Assembly (NCBI GenBank): GCA_905234495.1
Contig: CAJOHE010000001.1
Coordinates: forward strand, 1 to 64,000
Reading direction: 5' to 3'
Length of the DNA stretch: 64,000 nucleotides
DNA from: an uncultured Eubacterium sp.
GTDB taxonomy: Bacteria > Bacillota > Clostridia > Oscillospirales > Acutalibacteraceae
Shown: positions 44,463-53,529 of the stretch, in pieces
Layout of the letters: every line of letters starts with the position of its first letter
Position numbering within the stretch: position 1 is the stretch's first letter
Translations under genes and position numbers: made by a program
The notes under the pieces: model-generated
What the model was told of the DNA's origin: nothing
Seen by the model: the letters and a program-made list of their open reading frames with translations, nothing else
The model's database searches: none

Positions 44463-45729
44463 TTTTCTGAAAACCGTTGAAGAATTTAATATGCTTTCAA
44501 AGGGCGACACGGTTCTTGCAGGCGTTTCGGGCGGCGCGGATTCAATGCTTTTGCTGAATCTGCTGCTTGAAATAAAGGACGATTACGAGCTCATAATCGA
44601 AGTTGCTCACGTTGAACACGGAATTCGCGGCGAGGCGTCAAAGAAGGACGCTGAGTTTGTGAAAGCCTTCTGCGATGATAAAAGCGTTCCGTTTCATCTG
44701 CTTGAAATAGACGCGGTAAACGAGGCAAAGGCGCAGGGAATGTCCGTTGAGGAATATTCAAGAAAAAGGCGCTACGAATTCTTTGGCTCTATTGAGTGCG
44801 ATAAAATTGCAACCGCTCACAATCTCAGCGACAATATTGAAACCGTTTTGTTCAGGCTTGCAAGAGGCACGGGGCTCAAGGGCGCGTGCGGTATTCCGCC
44901 GGTTAGAGGAAAGATAATCAGACCGCTCATCCGTATTCCGTCAGAAGAGATTCGCGAATACTGCGCGGAAAACGGAATTGCATACCGCGACGACGAAACA
45001 AATTTCAGCGATGATTACAGCAGGAATTTCATAAGGCATAAAATCGTCGAGCCGTTCAAAGAGCTCAACAGCAATTTTGAGGAGAACTTTGGTGCGTTCA
45101 TCGACGACGTAAACGAGGATTATTCCTATATCGACAGCGCTTGCGACAGGGCATATGACGAAGCAGAGGACAGCGGCGCGCTTGACACCTCGAAGCTTAC
45201 GCTTCTGCCGCCTTCTGTTGCCAAAAGAACGCTAATAAGATATTTCGCGGAGAAGGGCGAGCCCCTTGACAGAAAGCATCTCGACGGCGTTTACCTGCTT
45301 ATAAACAAAGCGGGGAAGCTTCAGCTCTCGGAAAACAGATACGCCGTTATGAGCGGCAAAAGGCTCAGAATTGCCGACCTTTCCGAGGAGGAAACTGCTA
45401 AATCATATAAAAAAAAAATTTTAAAAATATTTGAATTTAATCCGAAAACAGTTGATTTTTACTGCGACTGTGATAAAATTATCGGCAGAGTAACAGTCAG
45501 ATGCCGTCAGGAAGGCGATACGGTTTCGCCCGTGGGCAGGGGCTGCTCAAAATCGTTAAAAAAGCTTTTTAACGAATATTCCGTTCCCATAGAGAAAAGA
45601 GCTTCAACAGCCGTTATATGCGATGAAAATGGTGTTATCGGCGTTGAGGGAATATGCTGTGACGAACGGGTAAAGATAGATGACAATACGGAAAGAGTGT
45701 TTACGCTCACCGTATGTCCGGAGGACTGA
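44452..45729 (+). CDS. tilS: tRNA-Ile lysidine synthetase
   Basis: 425 residues. The PP-loop AGVSGGADSMLLL is near residue 26, with HGIRGEASKKDAEFV, ATAHNLSDNIETVLFRLARGTGLKG and the C-terminal TilS substrate domains. It ligates lysine to C34 of the CAU-anticodon tRNA-Ile2, which may be the tRNA at 3234-3310. The ATG at 44452 overlaps the last codons of dnaB, and the long upstream frame is a shadow of dnaB. The reading frame contains an eight-A run near 45411, but stays open. Confidence 0.95.
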   Translation: MIYNFLKTVEEFNMLSKGDTVLAGVSGGADSMLLLNLLLEIKDDYELIIEVAHVEHGIRGEASKKDAEFVKAFCDDKSVPFHLLEIDAVNEAKAQGMSVEEYSRKRRYEFFGSIECDKIATAHNLSDNIETVLFRLARGTGLKGACGIPPVRGKIIRPLIRIPSEEIREYCAENGIAYRDDETNFSDDYSRNFIRHKIVEPFKELNSNFEENFGAFIDDVNEDYSYIDSACDRAYDEAEDSGALDTSKLTLLPPSVAKRTLIRYFAEKGEPLDRKHLDGVYLLINKAGKLQLSENRYAVMSGKRLRIADLSEEETAKSYKKKILKIFEFNPKTVDFYCDCDKIIGRVTVRCRQEGDTVSPVGRGCSKSLKKLFNEYSVPIEKRASTAVICDENGVIGVEGICCDERVKIDDNTERVFTLTVCPED

Positions 45730-45732
45730 TTA

Positions 45733-47754
45733 ATGAAAAATTTGGCAAAAAACTGGAAATCAATAGTTGTGTACGTCCTGATTAGCGCAATACTTATCGG
45801 CTCGGTTATGTTCTTCTCGAACAAGCAGAACGACGCCGACACAAAGTATTCCGAGATTGTTCAGATGTTCCACAACGGCGAGATATGCTCGTTTACGCTT
45901 GATTTGTCAAACGGTAATCTTGAGTATTCAACTTACGATGACCCCGATGTTAAGCAGACTTATTCAATTCCGAGCGTTGCCGTTTCAATCTTTATTGATG
46001 ACATCGAGGACGATATAAAGGGCTATAACGCAACTCATTCTAATACGCCCATTGTCTATGACTACAAGGCGGGAACATCGGGAACGTGGCTTCTCAGTAT
46101 GATACCGAGCATACTTATGTTTGCTCTTATTGCGGTGATTGCATTCGTTATATTCAGGCGAATGAGCAGCGCTATGAACAATGAGACAAACAGAACGCTC
46201 AGCTTCGGTAAAATCAAGGCTAGACTGCTTGAGCAGAACGACGAGAGAAAGACCACGTTTGAAGACGTTGCGGGCTGCGAAGAGGAAAAGGCAGAGGTTG
46301 CGGAACTCGTAGATTTCCTCAAAGAGCCCGAAGAGTTTACAAAAATCGGCGCAAGAATTCCCAAGGGTGTGCTTCTTGTAGGCCCTCCGGGTACCGGTAA
46401 AACCCTTCTTGCAAGAGCTATAGCAGGCGAGGCAGACGTTCCGTTCCTTTCAATTTCGGGTTCCGATTTTGTAGAGATGTACGTCGGCGTCGGCGCATCC
46501 CGTGTTCGCGACCTTTTTGAGCAGGCAAAGAAAAAGGCACCTGCAATCGTGTTTATCGACGAGATTGACGCAGTCGGCAGACACAGGGGCGCAGGTACCG
46601 GTAACGGCAACGACGAGAGAGAACAGACTCTTAACCAGCTTCTTGTTGAGCTCGACGGCTTCGGTACAAACAGCGGCGTTATCGTTATTGCCGCAACAAA
46701 CCGTCCCGACGTTCTCGACCCCGCGCTTCTCAGACCGGGCAGATTTGACCGTCAGGTTACGGTTAACCGTCCCGACGCTCAGGGCAGGGAAGACATACTC
46801 AGAGTTCACGCAAGAAATAAGCCTCTCGGTCCCGACGTTGACCTCAAGGAAATTGCAAAGGATACAATGACCTTTACGGGTTCCGACCTTGAAAACCTTC
46901 TCAATGAAGCCGCAATTCTCACAGTAAGGCACAAGAAAAAGGCCATTACCATGGAAGAGATTAACGAGGCTATCTCGAAGGTTGAACTCGGCACCGAAAA
47001 GAAAACTCATAAATATACCGAAAAGGCAAAGCGCCTTACCGCATATCACGAGGCAGGTCACGCAGTTGCTTCGTACTATCTTGAAAACCACGACCCCGTC
47101 AAAGAGATTTCAATTATTCCGAGAGGTCTCGGCGCGGGCGGATACACCTGGTACACGCCTCAGGAAGAAAACTACGAGTCGAGAAACGATATGCTTGAAG
47201 ACCTCGTTTCAATGCTCGGCGGCCGCGTTGCGGAAGACCTCGCACTCGGCGATATTTCAACCGGCGCTTCAAACGACCTTCAGCGCGCAACGAAGATTTG
47301 CCGCAATATGGTTTCAAAGTTCGGTATGAACGATGAAATCGGTCCGGTTGTTTACAGCGACGACAATGACGAGGTATTCCTCGGCAAGGACTTCGGTCAC
47401 GTAAATAACTACAGTGAACGCACGTCTGCGCGCATCGATGAGGAAATCGAAAAGATGATGCGTGAGGCTTACGCTAAGACCGAGAAAATCCTCAAGGAAC
47501 ATTTTGATAAGCTTGAGCTTGTTGCCGAAATGCTTATTCAGAAGGAAAAGCTCACAGGCGAGCAGTTTGTTTCTCTTATGGAAACAGGCGAGCTTCCGCC
47601 CGAGCCCGAAGTAATTGAAGAAGAGCCGCTTGAAGATGAGCCGGCTGAAGAAAACGAAATCGTCGAAGATGAGGAATCACCTGAAGAGGAAGAGACAGAG
47701 GCTGAGGCCGATTCAATCCCGGAGGATGAGGAAGACGACGAGGAAGAAGAATAA
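45733..47754 (+). CDS. ftsH: ATP-dependent zinc metalloprotease FtsH
   Basis: 673 residues: transmembrane helix 1 (about 12-30), an outward domain, helix 2 (about 115-138), AAA+ module with Walker A GPPGTGKT, Walker [12 protein letters not shown] and the second region of homology [14 protein letters not shown], then the zinc site HEAGH. The last 50 residues are an unusually acidic tail with long Glu runs. It degrades membrane and regulatory proteins. The tilS-ftsH order is as in Bacillus. A hairpin at 47760-47793 ends the operon. Confidence 0.97.
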   Translation: MKNLAKNWKSIVVYVLISAILIGSVMFFSNKQNDADTKYSEIVQMFHNGEICSFTLDLSNGNLEYSTYDDPDVKQTYSIPSVAVSIFIDDIEDDIKGYNATHSNTPIVYDYKAGTSGTWLLSMIPSILMFALIAVIAFVIFRRMSSAMNNETNRTLSFGKIKARLLEQNDERKTTFEDVAGCEEEKAEVAELVDFLKEPEEFTKIGARIPKGVLLVGPPGTGKTLLARAIAGEADVPFLSISGSDFVEMYVGVGASRVRDLFEQAKKKAPAIVFIDEIDAVGRHRGAGTGNGNDEREQTLNQLLVELDGFGTNSGVIVIAATNRPDVLDPALLRPGRFDRQVTVNRPDAQGREDILRVHARNKPLGPDVDLKEIAKDTMTFTGSDLENLLNEAAILTVRHKKKAITMEEINEAISKVELGTEKKTHKYTEKAKRLTAYHEAGHAVASYYLENHDPVKEISIIPRGLGAGGYTWYTPQEENYESRNDMLEDLVSMLGGRVAEDLALGDISTGASNDLQRATKICRNMVSKFGMNDEIGPVVYSDDNDEVFLGKDFGHVNNYSERTSARIDEEIEKMMREAYAKTEKILKEHFDKLELVAEMLIQKEKLTGEQFVSLMETGELPPEPEVIEEEPLEDEPAEENEIVEDEESPEEEETEAEADSIPEDEEDDEEEE

Positions 47755-47759
47755 ATTTT

Positions 47760-47793
47760 TAAAGGATGCGACAGAAACGTTGCATCCTTTTTT
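47760..47793 (+). terminator. Terminator after ftsH
   Basis: AAAGGATGC (47761-47769) pairs with GCATCCTTT (47782-47790), followed by further T residues. Confidence 0.85.
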
Positions 47794-47852
47794 ATGATTG
47801 TTGATGAAATGTGCCGATAAAGCACATAATTTGTTATATTAGTTTATTTTTC

Positions 47853-47881
47853 TTGACTTTTAAAACAATATATTGTATGAT
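47853..47881 (+). promoter_or_regulatory. Promoter of the topoisomerase operon
   Basis: TTGACT (47853-47858), 17-nt spacer, TATGAT (47876-47881). Confidence 0.8.
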
Positions 47882-47917
47882 ATATCGGAATGTAAACTAC
47901 TTTTGGGGGCTGTTATT

Positions 47918-49888
47918 TTGGCTAAAAAGAAAGAATACGGTAACGAAAGCATTAAATCATTAAAAGGCGCAGACAGAGTAAGGTTAAGACCTGCCGTTAT
48001 ATTCGGCTCAAACGGTCTTGACGGATGCGAGCACGCCATTTTTGAGATTATGTCAAACTCAATCGACGAGGCAAGAGAGGGCTACGGTAACAAAATTATC
48101 GTGACCAAATATCTTGACGGCTCGTTTGAGGTTCAGGACTTCGGTCGTGGTATTCCCGTTGACTACAATAAGAACGAGGAACAGTATAACTGGTATCTTC
48201 TTTTCTGCGAGATGTACGCGGGCGGTAAGTATGAGGATAATTACGATTATTCTCTCGGTCTCAACGGTCTCGGTCTGTGCGCTACTCAGTACGCTTCCGA
48301 GTATATGGACGCCGAGGTTCACACCGGCGGTTACTGCTACACTCTTCATTTTGAGAAGGGCGAGAATATCGGCGGACTTCACAAGGAGCCCTACGATAAA
48401 AAAGACACGGGTACGAGAATCAAGTGGAAGCCCGACCTTGAGGTGTTCACGGATATAGACGTTCCTATTCAGTATTTCCACGACGTAATCAAGCGTCAGG
48501 CGATTGTCAACGACGGCGTTAAGTTTGTACTTAAAAACCAGACAAGCGCTTCAAAGTTTGAGACTTTTGAGTATTGCTACAACAACGGTATTGTTGACTA
48601 TGTAAACGAGATTGCCGGCGACAAGGCACTCACAACGCCCCAGTACTGGGAATGTGAGAGAGTTGGCAGGGACAGGGAAGACCTTGAGGACTACAACGTT
48701 AAAATCAAGGCGGCGCTTTGCTTCTCTATCAAAAATCAGCTTAAAGAATACTATCACAATTCAAGCTTTCTTGAGCACGGCGGTTCTCCTGAAAAGGCTT
48801 TCAGAAGCGCGTTTGTAAATCAGATTAACGCATATCTCAAAGCAAACAACAAATACGCCAAAAACGATTCCACAATCAATATTCAGGACGTTGAGGACTG
48901 CATTATATTTGTTGTATCGTCTTTTTCAACGTCTACCTCGTACGAGAATCAGACGAAGAAATCAATCAATAATAAATTCATTCAGGACGCGATGACGGAC
49001 TTCTTCCGCAAGCAGCTTGAAATCTACTTTATTGAAAATAAGATGGACGCCGAGAAAATTGCAAATCAGGTTCTCATCAATATGAGAGCGAGGGTTAAGG
49101 CGGAAAACACGAGGCGTACTCTTAAAACAAATCTTCAGCAGAAGGTTGATTTGACTAACAGAATTGAAAAGTTTGTTGACTGCCGCTCTAAGGACGAGAA
49201 CGAGAGAGAAGTTTTCATAGTTGAGGGTGATTCAGCTCTCGGTGCCTGCAAGCAGGCGAGGGACGCTTCATTCCAGGCGGTTATACCGGTAAGAGGTAAG
49301 ATTCTCAACTGCCTCAAGTCGGATTACGACAAGATTTTCAAGAGTGAGATTATCACCGACTTAATCAAGGTGCTTGGCTGCGGCGTTGAGGTAAAAAGCA
49401 AGGCTGCAAAGGATTTGTCCATGTTTGATATGGACAACTTCCGCTGGTCAAAAGTGCTTATCTGTACCGATGCCGACGTCGACGGTTTCCAGATAAGAAC
49501 GCTTATCCTTACAATGATTTACCGCCTTATGCCGAAGCTCATTGACGAGGGCAAGGTTTATATTGCAGAGTCACCGCTCTATGAGGTTACCTGCAAGGAC
49601 CAGACGTATTTCGCATATAACGAGGTCGAGATGGATGAAATCAAGGCTGAAATCGGCGACCAGAAATACACCGTACAGCGTTCAAAAGGTCTTGGTGAAA
49701 ACGAGGCTGAGATGATGGCGCTCACAACAATGAACCCTGCCACAAGAAGGCTTATCAAGGTTACGCCCGACGAGGCTGAGAGAACGGCTGAAATATTTGA
49801 CCTTCTTCTCGGCGACAACCTTCAGGGCAGAAAAGATTATATTTCAAGCTACGGACATCAGTATCTTGATGCCGCAGACGTAAGCTAA
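47918..49888 (+). CDS. Divergent type IIA topoisomerase ATPase/TOPRIM subunit (GyrB/ParE-like)
   Basis: 656 residues starting at TTG behind GGGGGCTG. The GHKL ATPase has EIMSNSIDEA (Glu43/Asn47), DFGRGIPVD and GLNGLGLCA in place of the usual GLHGVGAS; the transducer QTK is present. The TOPRIM domain keeps EGDS (Glu436) and TDADVDG (Asp518/520/522), but reads EGDSALGACKQARD and PVRGKILNCLKSD where GyrB and ParE read EGDSAGG and PLRGKILN. It should bind ATP and cut DNA with its partner encoded next. Divergence from the normal motifs suggests an extra type IIA enzyme beside gyrase. Confidence 0.85.
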   Translation: MAKKKEYGNESIKSLKGADRVRLRPAVIFGSNGLDGCEHAIFEIMSNSIDEAREGYGNKIIVTKYLDGSFEVQDFGRGIPVDYNKNEEQYNWYLLFCEMYAGGKYEDNYDYSLGLNGLGLCATQYASEYMDAEVHTGGYCYTLHFEKGENIGGLHKEPYDKKDTGTRIKWKPDLEVFTDIDVPIQYFHDVIKRQAIVNDGVKFVLKNQTSASKFETFEYCYNNGIVDYVNEIAGDKALTTPQYWECERVGRDREDLEDYNVKIKAALCFSIKNQLKEYYHNSSFLEHGGSPEKAFRSAFVNQINAYLKANNKYAKNDSTINIQDVEDCIIFVVSSFSTSTSYENQTKKSINNKFIQDAMTDFFRKQLEIYFIENKMDAEKIANQVLINMRARVKAENTRRTLKTNLQQKVDLTNRIEKFVDCRSKDENEREVFIVEGDSALGACKQARDASFQAVIPVRGKILNCLKSDYDKIFKSEIITDLIKVLGCGVEVKSKAAKDLSMFDMDNFRWSKVLICTDADVDGFQIRTLILTMIYRLMPKLIDEGKVYIAESPLYEVTCKDQTYFAYNEVEMDEIKAEIGDQKYTVQRSKGLGENEAEMMALTTMNPATRRLIKVTPDEAERTAEIFDLLLGDNLQGRKDYISSYGHQYLDAADVS

Positions 49889-49903
49889 GGGGGTGTGAAC
49901 TGA

Positions 49904-52141
49904 TTGGCAAGAAGAAAAAAGGATGAGTTAAAAGAGAATAAGCCTTTAGCCGACAACGTTCACATCAAGGGCGCAGGTACTATTCAGGACGAGGTTGTAA
50001 CCGAGACTCTTCTCAACAACTATATGCCTTATGCGATGAGCGTTATCCTCTCGCGTGCAATTCCCGAGATTGACGGCCTCAAGCCTTCCCACAGAAAGCT
50101 TCTCTATACAATGTATAATATGGGGCTTATGCAGGGCGGAACGATTAAGAGCGCAAACATTGTCGGCAGAACGATGCAGCTCAATCCCCACGGTGACGCG
50201 GCTATTTATGAGACGATGGTAAGGCTTTCGCGCGGCAACGAAACCCTTCTTTATCCCTACGTTGAATCAAAGGGTAACTTCGGTAAGGCGTACAGTAAGA
50301 ATATGGTTTACGCCGCTTCGCGATACACCGAGGCAAAGCTTTCGCCGATATGCCACGAGCTCTTTGACGATATAAAATACGACACGGTTGATTTTGTCGA
50401 CAACTATGACAATACGATGAAAGAGCCCACGCTTCTTCCCGTAACTTTCCCGACCGTGCTCTGTAACGTTTCAAAGGGTATTGCCGTAGGTATGGCGTCA
50501 AATATTGCGTCGTTCAACATAGGTGAAATCTGCGAAACGACGATTGCTCTTATGAAGAATCCCGACCACGTTATAAGCGACACGCTTCTTGCACCCGACT
50601 TTGTCGGTGGCGGTTTTGTCCTCTATGACAGGGATGAGCTCGAGAGAATTTACGAGACGGGCAGGGGCTCGGTCAAGGTAAGAGCGAGATACACGTTTGA
50701 TAAGAAGTATAACTGTATCGACATTACTCAGATACCGCCCACGACCACTTCTGAGGATATTATTGACAAGATTGTTGAGCTTGTAAAAACGGGCAAGGTT
50801 AAAGAGATTAACGATGTGCGCGACGAGACCGATTTGTCCGGTCTCAAGATTACGCTTGACCTCAAGAGGGGAATTGACCCCGATAAGTTTATGCAGAAGC
50901 TTTACAAGCTCACACCGCTTCAGGACAGCTTTTCCTGCAACTTCAACATCCTTATCAAGGGCAACCCGAAGGTGCTCGGCGTAAAGGCGATTCTCAACGA
51001 GTGGATTGCTTTCCGACTTGAGTGCATCAGAAGAAGAGTAAGCTTTAATCTTGACAAAAAGAGAAAGCAGCTTCATCTTCTCAAAGGTCTTTCAAAGATA
51101 CTTCTCGACATCGACAAGGCGATTAAGATTGTTCGCGAGACCGAGAGTGAAGCGGAGGTTGTTCCGAACCTTATGATAGGCTTCGGAATTGACGAAACTC
51201 AGGCAGAATATGTTGCCGAGATTAAACTTCGTCATTTGAACCGCGAATATATTTTGAAGCGAATTCAGGATATCGAGCAGCTTGAAAACGATATTGCCGA
51301 GCTTGAAGGCGTTCTTGCAAGCAAGAACAAGATGAAGAAGATTATCATAAACGAGCTTCAGAGCGTTGTTAAAAAGTACGACACGGGCAGAAAGAGCGAG
51401 ATTATTTATGATGCCGAGGAAGACTTCGTTATAGAGGACGTTGTCGTTCCCGATTATCCCGTAACAATGTTCATCACCGAGCACGGCTACGCTAAGAAAA
51501 TCAAGACGGCTAATCTTCGTATGAGCGGCGAGCAGAAAATCAAAGAGGGCGACAGAATGCTTCCCGAGATTGAATGTTCAAACCGCGACGACCTTCTTTT
51601 CTTTACAAACAAATGTCAGGTCTACAAGTCAAAGGCTGACGATTTTGCCGATACAAAGGCATCGGTCCTCGGCGAGTATGTTCCCGGCAAGCTCGATATG
51701 GAAGCCGACGAGCAGGTTTCTTATATGGCGGTTACAAGCGACTATTCGGGCTATATGATTTTCGTTTTTGAAAACGGAAAACTTGCAAAGGTTGATATGA
51801 ACGCCTATGCGACAAAGACAAACCGTAAGAAGCTTATTAACGCTTATTCGGACAAGTCGCCACTTGCTCAGGCTATATATATCAAAGAGGATACCGAGCT
51901 TGTGCTTTGTTCCTCAAGCGGAAGAATGCTTCTTGTAAACACAGCGGCGATACTTCCCAAAACAACAAAGAACACGCAGGGCGTTGCTGCAATGAAGCTC
52001 AAGAAAACGCATAAAATAGTATCCGTTCATCTTTATAAAGAGGGCGAATTTGAAAAGGCGTGGCGCTTCAGAGCAAAGAACCTTCCTGCCGCAGGCGCGG
52101 TACCGAGCGAGTCGGATATTGCTGAGCAGATAACATTTTAG
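49904..52141 (+). CDS. Divergent type IIA topoisomerase cleavage subunit (GyrA/ParC-like)
   Basis: 745 residues starting at TTG behind GGGGGTG. The winged-helix catalytic region has NPHGDAAIYETMVR and AASRYTEAKL with the DNA-linking Tyr141. At the two positions that bind fluoroquinolones, Ser is Ala99 and Asp is Glu103. QGNFG is KGNFG with a short insert. The C-terminal beta-pinwheel (about 510-720) has no recognisable GyrA box, so DNA wrapping and negative supercoiling are not expected; decatenation or relaxation is more likely. It forms an operon with the subunit upstream. Confidence 0.87.
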   Translation: MARRKKDELKENKPLADNVHIKGAGTIQDEVVTETLLNNYMPYAMSVILSRAIPEIDGLKPSHRKLLYTMYNMGLMQGGTIKSANIVGRTMQLNPHGDAAIYETMVRLSRGNETLLYPYVESKGNFGKAYSKNMVYAASRYTEAKLSPICHELFDDIKYDTVDFVDNYDNTMKEPTLLPVTFPTVLCNVSKGIAVGMASNIASFNIGEICETTIALMKNPDHVISDTLLAPDFVGGGFVLYDRDELERIYETGRGSVKVRARYTFDKKYNCIDITQIPPTTTSEDIIDKIVELVKTGKVKEINDVRDETDLSGLKITLDLKRGIDPDKFMQKLYKLTPLQDSFSCNFNILIKGNPKVLGVKAILNEWIAFRLECIRRRVSFNLDKKRKQLHLLKGLSKILLDIDKAIKIVRETESEAEVVPNLMIGFGIDETQAEYVAEIKLRHLNREYILKRIQDIEQLENDIAELEGVLASKNKMKKIIINELQSVVKKYDTGRKSEIIYDAEEDFVIEDVVVPDYPVTMFITEHGYAKKIKTANLRMSGEQKIKEGDRMLPEIECSNRDDLLFFTNKCQVYKSKADDFADTKASVLGEYVPGKLDMEADEQVSYMAVTSDYSGYMIFVFENGKLAKVDMNAYATKTNRKKLINAYSDKSPLAQAIYIKEDTELVLCSSSGRMLLVNTAAILPKTTKNTQGVAAMKLKKTHKIVSVHLYKEGEFEKAWRFRAKNLPAAGAVPSESDIAEQITF

Positions 52142-52163
52142 CGTTTATGTTATAAAAAAAGTC

Positions 52164-52192
52164 TTGCAATATTAATATTAATATGCTATAAT
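52164..52192 (+). promoter_or_regulatory. Promoter of secG
   Basis: TTGCAA (52164-52169), 17-nt spacer, TATAAT (52187-52192). Confidence 0.83.
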
Positions 52193-52234
52193 CCATAAGT
52201 AATTTGAGTTATTATCTGTATGGAGGAATATATT

Positions 52235-52483
52235 ATGTCTTGGTATCATTATGTTTTCGGCGCTGTATTAATCATTGTTTCGATTATCATTACAGCAGTT
52301 GTTCTTATGCAGGAAGGCCGTTCTCAGAACCTTTCGGGCGCTATCGCCGGCGGTGCTGAAACCTTCCTCGGAAAGTCAAAGGGCAGAACTATTGAAGCTA
52401 AGCTTGAGAAGATTACAAAATGGCTTATTGTATTTTTCTTTGTAATAGTTCTTGGCGCATTCCTTGTTTTTCTTTTTGTATAA
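52235..52483 (+). CDS. secG: Preprotein translocase subunit SecG
   Basis: 82 residues with two transmembrane helices and the conserved loop VVLMQEGRSQNLSGAIAGG...TFLGKSKGR. It assists the SecYE channel. The ATG at 52235 follows GGAGGAATATATT; the frame's upstream ATG lies in that ribosome binding site. It is monocistronic, with its own promoter and terminator. Confidence 0.95.
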   Translation: MSWYHYVFGAVLIIVSIIITAVVLMQEGRSQNLSGAIAGGAETFLGKSKGRTIEAKLEKITKWLIVFFFVIVLGAFLVFLFV

Positions 52484-52496
52484 CAAGAACAAAGTT

Positions 52497-52532
52497 AAAC
52501 CTTGCATAAGGATGCTTATGCAAGGTTTTATT
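52497..52532 (+). terminator. Terminator of secG
   Basis: AAACCTTGCATAAG (52497-52510), loop GATG, CTTATGCAAGGTTT (52515-52528), then a T/A-rich tail. Confidence 0.9.
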
Positions 52533-52547
52533 TATTATTGAGGGAAT

Positions 52548-53414
52548 ATGAATTATATAATTTTCGACTTTGAATGGAATAACGCATATAATTACAAACT
52601 GAATAAGGGAATTAACGAAATTGTTGAAATCGGCGCAATAAAGCTTAATTCAGCGCTTGAGATAGAAGACACCTTTAAGCAGCTCATTAAGCCCAAGCTT
52701 TCAAAAAAGCTAACCGGCAGGTTTAAAAATCTCACCCATATAACGATGGACGAGCTCAGGGCCGAGGGAATTGATTTCGACACTGCTTTCAGCGATTTTG
52801 CCCGCTGGTCAAGCGGCAGGGATACCGTTTTTATGAGCTGGTCAACAAGCGATTTATACACGCTTGTTGATAACTTCAAGTTTTTCAAAAAGACGACGGA
52901 TATTCCGTTTATCAAAAAGTACGCCGACGCTCAGAAATACTGTATGCAGTTTATCGACGCTCACGGCGGAAATCAGATAAGCCTTTCAAACTGTGCGATG
53001 CAGTTTAATCTCGACATAGACACAAGCAATCTTCACAGAGCGCTTGAGGACTGCTACGTAACGGCAGGCTGTCTGAGAAAGGTCTTTGACGAGGAAAGAT
53101 TTGCAGAGTATATCCACACCTGCGACACAAGATTTTTTGAGCGCCTTGTTTTCAAGCCCTATTTTATCAGAAATCTCAACAGCAAGTATTTTGACGTGAA
53201 TAAGGTTGAGCTTGAATGTCCCGAATGCGGCGGCGTTATCAAGGTTATAAATGACTACGAGATAGAAAACGGCGCGTTTAAGAGCGCAGGCAAATGCAGA
53301 AAATGCAGAAAGAAATTCTGGATATTCATCCGCGCAAAGAAAACCTACGACAGCGTTGTTGTTTCCAAACGCCTTGTACGCATAAACAAGAGACGGGCGA
53401 AAAAAATTATTTAG
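52548..53414 (+). CDS. DEDDh 3'-5' exonuclease with C-terminal zinc ribbon
   Basis: 288 residues. The exonuclease fold carries the DEDDh residues: Asp7 and Glu9 (IFDFEWN), the middle Asp in STSDLYTL, and His and Asp in HRALEDCYV. A second domain ends with two CxxC pairs (CPECGG, CRKCRKKF), a zinc ribbon that may bind nucleic acid. It is not the usual DNA polymerase III epsilon subunit; a role in RNA or DNA trimming is inferred. GAGGGA precedes the ATG. Confidence 0.8.
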   Translation: MNYIIFDFEWNNAYNYKLNKGINEIVEIGAIKLNSALEIEDTFKQLIKPKLSKKLTGRFKNLTHITMDELRAEGIDFDTAFSDFARWSSGRDTVFMSWSTSDLYTLVDNFKFFKKTTDIPFIKKYADAQKYCMQFIDAHGGNQISLSNCAMQFNLDIDTSNLHRALEDCYVTAGCLRKVFDEERFAEYIHTCDTRFFERLVFKPYFIRNLNSKYFDVNKVELECPECGGVIKVINDYEIENGAFKSAGKCRKCRKKFWIFIRAKKTYDSVVVSKRLVRINKRRAKKII

Positions 53415-53529
53415 GTATTTTTCAAAATTCACTTTATTTATTAAATATTTTGTAATATAATATATTGACAAATATTTTTGCGGGAAAACCGCAAGCACTC
53501 ACTGATGATTATTTAAAGGAGGATGTTCT
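53415..53529 (+). promoter_or_regulatory. Probable promoter and leader of the class A PBP gene
   Basis: TATAAT at 53456-53461 with a weak -35 (TTTATT, 53433-53438) at 17 nt. The leader has a small hairpin TTGCGG-GAAAA-CCGCAA (53477-53493). AAAGGAGGA precedes the ATG. Confidence 0.45.

Noticed and set aside
45405..45425. Frameshift in tilS at a long A run
   Set aside because: The frame stays open through the run and both sides encode plausible TilS sequence, so no disruption is indicated.
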